Source: Bryoerythrophyllum caledonicum
Taxonomy: Eukaryota; Streptophyta; Bryopsida; Pottiales; Pottiaceae
Direction of reading: 5' to 3'
NCBI GenBank assembly: GCA_963971425.1
Contig: OZ020517.1
Location: forward strand, 27,050,668-27,114,667
Length of the DNA stretch: 64,000 bases
Below, one piece after another: positions 58,001-64,000 of this stretch (the first letter of the stretch is position 1; each line of letters opens with the position of its first letter). The position numbers and the translations under genes were made by a program. Below the pieces are notes generated by a model that ran no database searches, had not been told where the DNA came from, and was given only the letters and a program-made list of their open reading frames with translations.

Positions 58001-60930
58001 CTTGCTGGTCTTCCTCGCATTGGAAATTATGGTCGTCTTCCTCTTGTCATGCGGGACTTGACTCGCTGGTTTTCATCTTTTTGCTGATGTTGGTCGTCTT
58101 CTCCTTGTCATGCTGGACTGTTCGTTGTCTTGGTTATTATCCTCGTGTTCAAGGTGATAGTGATGTCATTTTATGTCCACCCATTCTTAAGTGTTGGTCG
58201 CCTGAATTGTTATGGTCTTCTCTTGTTGGTCTTCGTGTTCAACTGTTGGTCTTCTTATGGTGTTCATCCATGTGTTGATGGTGCTGATATATCATTGGCG
58301 TCTTGAATTTTATGCATTGAATTGACAGAGAAGCGATCCGGATACGGATGAACTTGTAGATGGTGATAAGCCATCCTCGCCTACTGTCAATGAGTTGGAG
58401 GGTCGCGTTATTGATGATAAGCTCTCCATTGACCACGCCAAAGATGCCATTAAGTTGAAGGAGAGGTTGGATTCTAATTCCATCATTCAACTTCTTCGTT
58501 TCAAGCTCCACTCTTTATCTCGATTGAAGATCCCTCTTTGTCGCATGATACCTTTACCCAAAGTTCGGCCCCTTTTGTCGTCAGACGTCAAGCATTTGGA
58601 GTCAGATTTTGTTCATGGATATCGTGAAGGTGATAGGGTATTTTACGTTTCGATCACAGATGACACAGGAAATTCTCGTCATGTTTCTAATGAGATTAAG
58701 AGTACTTGGGACCATCATTGGGTTCTAGCAAATGATGCGTTTGAGGAAGCGCGGACTATTAATGATTCAGGTCGTCTTCCTCTTGTGTTCATGGTCTCGC
58801 CTTGGTGCCACCGTGGGTCATTTGTTTTAACATGTAATCTCCACCCTGTGTGTGGGTTGAGGTCGTCTTCCTCTTGTCATGCTCGTCTTCTCTTGCTCTC
58901 TTTGATCCTCATGATGATGTTGGTCGTCTTCCCCTTGTCATGTTGGTCATGTCATGGTGTTCATCTTCGTGTTCATGGTGCTCGTGGTTTCATGTTAATT
59001 GCATTTGAAGTAGTACAACAAGTTCAAAGTCTAAGGAAAATAGGGGCCTCAGCACCCAGATGCCTCCAGGGCCATTTTTTATAACTTGTAGTCTCCACCC
59101 TTTGTGTAGATTTAGGTCATCTTCTTCTTGTCATGTTGGTCTTCTCTTCCTCTCTTAGATCCTCATGATGATGTTGGTTGTCTTCTCCTTGTCATGCTGG
59201 TCATGTCATGGTGTTCATCTTGGTGGTCATGGTCCTCTCGTCTTATGTTAATTGCATTTAGAGTAGTACAACAAGTTCAGAGTCTTAGCAAAATAGGGGC
59301 CTCGGCACCGAGGTGCATCTGAGGCCAATTTTTTTAACTTGTAATTTTCACCCTGTGTAGGTTGAGGTCGTCCTCTTCTTGTCATGTTGGTCTTCTCTTG
59401 TTGTCTTAGATCCTCATGATGATGTTGGTCGTCTTCCCCTTGTCATGCTGGTCATGTCATGGTGTTCATCTTCGTGTTCATGGTGCTCTTCGTCTTATGT
59501 TAATTGCATTTGGAGTAGTACAACAAGTTCAGAGTCTTAGGAAAATAGGGGCCTCGGCACCGAGGTACCTCCAAGGCCAGTTTTTTTAACTTGTAGTCTC
59601 CAACCTGTGTAGGTTTAGGTCGTCGTCTTCTTGTCATGTTGGTCTTCTCTTGCTGTCTTAGATCCTCATGATGATGCTAGTCGTCTTCCCCTTGTCATGC
59701 TGGTCATGTCATGGTGTTCATCTTCGTGTTCATGGTGTTCGTGGTGTCATGTTAATTACATCTTGTTGATGCTGGTCTTCGTGATAAAGTTGGTCGTCTT
59801 CGTCTTGATGATGTTGGTCTATTCTAAGTCGTAAAGTCTTGCTGGTATTCTATGTCTTGATGTTGGGCGTCTTCCTCTTGTCATGTTGGTCTTCTGTATT
59901 GGCAATTTTTTCAGAATTCGGTCAATTGTTTTTCTACTTACCTCACATCTTAATCTGTTGGTTTTTTTAGACAAAACGGTTCTTGATACTCCTCTACATA
60001 AAGGAGTCTTTCAAAGAGAACATGGTGGACTCCAAGTTCTCCATTGATAAGAATCGGATCCTCAGTGCACTTGAGGCAAACCTCCTCAATGAAGAAGTCC
60101 TCCACAATTTAATAGACGAGAACACGGCCTCAAAAACTGAGGATAGTCTTTGGAGGGGAGCCCGGGAGAAGAGCCCGGTCTTGCTTCAGATGCTCGTTGA
60201 GAACTTCTCCAAACCTGGGGATGTCGTTCTTGATTGCAATGCGTCCACCGGTACTCCCCACCTAACGTTCTACTTTCTTTCCATACTCTACTAACTTCTT
60301 GATCACTAATGCTGAGAGTTTGTGATGCAGGAGCTTCTGTTTATGCATGTCGAAGAACTGGCAACCACCTTGTAGCGTTGGAGGCTGATGTCAAAATTTA
60401 TGAAGGGATTCTAAAACCCCAGAATGCCCCAACAACACAAGATTCAATGCAGCGTAAAAGGAAGCACCAATCTTCTCCAATTATACTTGACAAGAGGCCA
60501 CAAAAAAAAATCCCCAAAAATAGGATGTGTACGTAAGTCTAAGCCTATTTCAAAATTCTTTACATGCAAATGTAGCAAAGTAATTACCTTTACTTTGTAT
60601 ATTTCACTTTAATGCACTCTGCCATATCATTTAGCTAATTAGTAGTGTGATTTCTTGTGTGGCAGGTTACTCAATTTCTTCCCGTCTCCTCCAAGCTCGG
60701 TATTTTCCCTACCTTGTTACATAGAGCCTGTTGCTAGGGAACTAGCATGCCTTGAAACACCTGTGCGTAAGCCTAAATCTCCAAGGTTTAACAAGAATGT
60801 CAAAATGTACTCAGACTTCGAGGCAGAGGAGGCAAGTACAAGCGATAGCGGTAACAGTGCCCACGAGAGTTCAACCTCAACCGATTGTATTACAAGTAGG
60901 AATACCTCTGTGGTCATTCAATGCAATTAA
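55026..60930 (+). CDS. Five-exon gene ending in a DNA-methylase-like SAM motif
   Basis: Exons: 55,026-55,421; 58,329-58,770; 59,971-60,250; 60,331-60,532; 60,666-60,930 (TAA). Borders are GT-AG, and phases agree at junctions 1, 3 and 4. Junction 2 is out of phase (donor phase 1, acceptor phase 0), so an exon may be missing or mutated. Exon 1 is basic (KKRRRKRGLRFSTSR), then acidic. Exon 2 is helical (IIQLLRFKLHSLSRLK, REGDRVFYVSITDD). Exons 3-4 give FSKPGDVVLDCNASTG joined to ASVYACRRTGNHLVALEAD. This is the motif I region and acidic motif II of N4/N6-type DNA methylases (PF01555-like). I see no D/N/S-PP-Y/W catalytic motif, so activity is doubtful. Exon 5 is Ser/Pro-rich. Both large introns contain the same satellite. 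Confidence 0.6.
56220..57400. repeat. ~254-bp satellite in intron 1
   Basis: Five tandem units with a 254-bp period. The anchor GGGGCCTCGGCACCGAGGTG lies near 56,317, 56,571, 56,825, 57,079 and 57,333. Each unit has a TGTCATGTTGGTC/GTTCATGGTGCTC-rich part, a TGTTAATTGCATTTGGAG part and the palindromic GC block. Diverged single units with the GC block occur near 55,855 and 56,035. Confidence 0.92.
57448..57625. repeat. 58-bp tandem repeats
   Basis: GATCCTCATTATGATGTTGG starts at 57,448, 57,506 and 57,564 (58-bp period), each followed by TCTTCTTGTCATGCTGGTC. It is a shortened derivative of part of the 254-bp satellite. Confidence 0.85.
58840..59755. repeat. ~254-bp satellite in intron 2
   Basis: About three and a half units of the satellite in intron 1. 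The GC block lies near 59,041 (diverged, GGCCTCAGCACCCAGATGCC), 59,296 and 59,548. Exon 2 is thus flanked on both sides by the same satellite. Confidence 0.9.
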
Positions 60931-61559
60931 ATGGACATGTCATTCAATGCAATTAAACGGAGCTCAAGCATTTATTTATTTAAGGTGTTTCCTTTGTTAA
61001 AACCATTTTAGCAATTCGTGGATGGACTTGCAAGGTGCGAGTAGCAGTGATCCCTTTCGCAGTATATGGAAAGAACTTCACTCCGCCTCAAAGGGCACCT
61101 TGGCACCAAGGTCCCTAATTTCTCCTTCCAAGTTATATGTTTTCCACTCCCATTTTGAATGTTACTTGAGCAACCTTCAATTTCAAATCCATTTTGTGAA
61201 AGTAACTATCCTAAACCCTGATTATATGGATTGAATCATTCATCCACTCTCATAAACATTCATTTACATTCATCCATTTGACAAAATTATCCGTTTCTAG
61301 TCACCAAAGTTTCGCAAAAAAAAAGTATATGGCGACAATACACCCCATTATTCCATTTAAAAACATTATTTGGGAGACGGCCATAGGTTTCTCAATCACT
61401 TTGAAAAAAACATATTTACAAAATTACATGGTAATAGGATACTGAACTAATGATTCCTCACTGCTCACTGCTCACTCCTCACTGCTCACTGCTCACTGCT
61501 CACTGCTCACTGCTCACATTCTAGCATTCATGTTTCTCCAATCACTTCTACTCACTAAC
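60931..61559. other. 3' flank with 7-bp microsatellite
   Basis: No gene supported; the 70-codon frame at 61,022 has no recognisable feature. A palindromic block ACCTTGGCACCAAGGT lies near 61,098, resembling the GC block of the intronic satellite. A (CTCACTG)n microsatellite of about nine imperfect units lies at 61,457-61,518. Confidence 0.7.
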
Positions 61560-62661
61560 TTGGGATGGTTGTGGTGTCAGTGGGTTCCCCCCGTAAGAGG
61601 GGATAAGGCTTGGGCCTTAAGGACCAACACTACTCTTGTGGCAAGTACGCAATTTACCTACCATTCGAGCTGTGAGACCTTCCTTTACCTCAGAATCGGC
61701 TAAAGGAGTTGTACGTCGTGGGCTCACTTAGCTATTAGCCCCAGGGATACCCTATTTCCACTCCTTTTCTTCACGGAACAAAGTCCTCCTATTACTCCGA
61801 TGGTCACGGCGCAAACAGGGTTAGTTGGATCTCTTTTCTTCTCTCAAGATAATCCGAGCTGTTAGAGTCGGTCTGGGCTTACTGCCCTTGGTCAAGCCAG
61901 TCTACTCCGTCCTCAACACGAAGGGTTGATGGTGCGTAATGCTCCTATGGATCAACCTATCTAACCAAAGGTTGATGCATCCGGGATCCATAGTACATCT
62001 TCACAATCGATGACATACTGCCGCCGACCGGTCACACAAGACATATCAAGACTTCTTCCGCACCCGTCACTCCCCCCTCGTCCTCCCTTAACCACTTATA
62101 ATCTCACTTGTTATTCCCATCCACCCGGATTAACTCTACTTGATGGAACAAGGAAACAATTACAAGGGGTCAGAGTTAGAGTTACGCCCAAACTAACAAT
62201 CTAACCATCTCACCTATTATTCCCATCCACCCGGACTAACTCTACTTGATGGAACAAGGAAACAATGACTCGACGGTTAGTATGGACTTGAGGAGTGGAC
62301 TACTTGAGATGGTACTCACAGTCATATAGAATCCGAGCTCTCCAACTGTCGAAGGTTTTCTGAGAGCATAGGTTTAGAATTAAACTGAAAGCAAGTACGC
62401 ACATCAAGCAGTGAAGAGACAGGCCACGAGACTCGTCTCTTATACTGCGAAGGACTCACACAAGAGTCCAAACTCAAACGATACCTTCTAACTAAAAACG
62501 GTGACATTAACTACTCTTGGCGGCGGTGCTGCCACTACACACAACGTGCACCGTCAGAGGTCACTTATTACACAAATCCCAAGGCAAAACCAAGTCAAAA
62601 CCAAAGTCAACCGGGGGCCAAATCCCGGACTGAACAGTGACCTACAAACCAAGATCCTGGC
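61560..62661. repeat. Non-coding DNA with a 58-60-bp duplication
   Basis: ATCTCACTTGTTATTCCCAT ... ACAAGGAAACAAT at 62,101-62,160 recurs at 62,207-62,266. A polypyrimidine run (CTCCCCCCTCGTCCTCCCTT) lies near 62,068-62,090. This could be part of an LTR belonging to the minus-strand element on its right, but I found no matching second LTR and no clear ends. Confidence 0.4.
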
Positions 62662-63999
62662 CTACTTCCGGTCCAGCTCCTCAAGTCTCTTCCGCACCTC
62701 TCTCCTCTTGCGCTTCTTGGAACTCCGGCTCAAAGTCGGGGTGGGCGCGGCTGCTGCAAGTGCCACCAATGGCGCAAACACATCGGTGCAAGGCGTGGGT
62801 TGGCCAATCGTTGCCCTCAACAAGGTTTCCCTCGAAGGCAAGGAAGAATCCGGGCCAGCCGGAGTGATTGACACGGTAGTCATGCCCGGATGTGGTCCGG
62901 ATCGTGTCGGAGGGACCGATGCCTGACTCGGGGTGTCCATGATGATATCCTAGCCAGATATCTGTCCTGGAGTGTACAAGTTAGAGGAACTCTCACTTGC
63001 GGTCTTTCCAATGTGAAGCCTGCTCTACAGAGGGGCCACAACCGGTGTAGTGGGCGAGGGATCACCGAGTGGCAGCTAGCGAGGATGCACGGGAAGTAGG
63101 GGCTCCATCGCAACACCCGGGCGTTCCTTCCAACCGCTCTACATCGGTGTGGTAACCTTCGAAGGAAATGGCCCTGCCGGGACCCTCGAGCTTGCGAGTT
63201 GAGGGGGCAGATCCGGGCTGTCAAGGTCCACCACTTCCTTCTCTTTCCGTGGGTTGTGATCACCGAGGCGACGCTCCTCCGGGTTGGTCTCTGAACCCGA
63301 GTCCCCATCCTTGTCGGAACTGTCAGAGTCTTCCACAAACTTGGGTAGAATGTGAGTGAGATTGCTCACCAATAACCTCATGTTGGCATAAGCCGCCTCA
63401 ACCTTCACAGTTTGCTCCATTATGAAGGCAATCACCCGCTTGCTGGTAATGTGGTCATCCCTCTCCAATCGAGCATCAAACATCTTGGCCTTTAGTACCA
63501 CATCTGCTGGAAAACGTAATGCTTCGTCTACCTGCTGTAACGCTGCCGCCGAGGCATTGGCTTGGAGAAGTGCCGCCTTGCAACTTCTCTCTGCCTCCAA
63601 CACTCGACTCCTAACCTTTGTCACCTCAAGCGTGAGTCGGTTAACCTTCTGTTCCATGAGGCGAAGATCGCCATCTCCTCCGACCTTCTCCTTGATCGCA
63701 GCGATCAACCCTTCGTGCGGAGGGTTACCCACCAAGCTGCAGCTTGTTTGTCCCAAAGTCCTATCCGCATCTTCCACATACACGCAAATGGCTTCGAGTA
63801 ACTAAGAGGCCGGGTAAGACTTGCCTCCAAGTTGCGCCAGTCTGGTGGCTACGGCGTGGATGGCTACGCGAGTGCAGGTGGAAGGGGCTCCTCCTGGTCT
63901 TTGTCTCTAGCGCTTGGGAGGTGATAAAACCTCCTCTCCTGCCTGTGATGAGCTGCTCCCTCCTTCAGACTCCAGTTCGGGTTCTGACTCTGTCCCTTC
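62662..63999 (-). pseudogene. Partial minus-strand frame with six TAG codons
   Basis: One continuous minus-strand frame enters from the right edge (ESEPELESEGGSSSSQAGEE) and ends at TAG 62,662. Six internal stops are all TAG: near 63,912, near 63,803, at 63,139, near 63,080, near 63,030 and near 62,952. The main block (63,783-63,142) has a coiled coil (VNRLTLEVTKVRSRVLEAER, AALLQANASAAALQQVDEAL), then helical HITSKRVIAFIMEQTVKVEA, an acidic DSSDKDGDSGSE stretch and a Pro-rich tail ending KKRKRREVRKRLEELDRK. It resembles gag-like or accessory proteins of plant retroelements in composition, like the extra frame of element B, but homology is not shown. The 5' part is outside the window. Confidence 0.5.
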
Positions 64000-64000
64000 G

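Noticed and set aside
62068-62090. Polypyrimidine run as the PPT of a minus-strand LTR element
   Set aside because: No LTR ends or second LTR could be found next to it.

Overview
This window is nuclear DNA of a plant. Genes are split by GT-AG introns. The repeats are plant types: two CACTA (En/Spm) elements, a Ty3/gypsy LTR retrotransposon without a chromodomain, and a MULE-like transposase. I see no bacterial operon signals, rRNA or tRNA. The MULE-like family (50.9-53.1 kb) and the RING-ended family (4.6-7.0 kb) remind me of proteins from mosses and other seedless plants. I therefore lean towards a bryophyte, lycophyte or similar genome, but that rests on memory and not on a search. Nearly the whole window is transposable elements, their debris and satellites.

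Layout. 1-2,687: the 3' end and right LTR of retrotransposon A, which cuts into a minus-strand gene remnant (2,688-3,364). 3.58-8.25 kb: two GC-rich 21-bp minisatellites, each followed by a member of one small gene family; the first member carries a RING-like C-terminus and the second is cut off at 8,249. 8,250-16,860: CACTA element 1, with TGACGTGGC-rich subterminal DNA and a well-preserved gene of at least six exons on the minus strand. 18.1-18.66 kb: the 5' fragment of another CACTA transposase gene. 18,661-19,560: an element with 148-bp terminal inverted repeats around a third GC-rich minisatellite and a 200-N gap. 19,955 to about 31.5 kb: CACTA element 2, with a tnp2 transposase gene interrupted only by two TAG codons and long subterminal palindrome arrays. 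It carries a TTAA-flanked MITE and a small two-exon gene, and its right end is missing.

31,982-50,884: retrotransposon B, a complete but mutated 18.9-kb element. It has two ~1.99-kb LTRs, a primer-binding site, small tandem ORFs ahead of gag, gag, pol (PR-RT-RH-INT), a 3-kb extra coiled-coil reading frame followed by an A18 run, and a polypurine tract. No target-site duplication is seen.

50.9-53.1 kb: a MULE-like transposase gene truncated by the right LTR. 54.0-60.9 kb: a divergent pair, namely a small unknown gene (one TAG) and a five-exon gene ending in an N4/N6 DNA-methylase-like SAM-binding motif. Both large introns of the latter are filled with the same ~254-bp satellite. 61.5-64 kb: short repeats, then a minus-strand frame broken by six TAG codons and running off the window.

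How the parts relate. Most of the coding material is transposition machinery: tnp2 plus a Transposase_24-like partner for CACTA, gag-pol for the retroelements, and a MULE-like transposase. The only candidate host-type genes are the divergent pair at 54-61 kb, the duplicated RING-ended family at 4.6-8.2 kb and the small gene at 30.6 kb. A recurrent theme is long reading frames interrupted mainly by TAG or TAA, mostly at positions where glutamine would fit.
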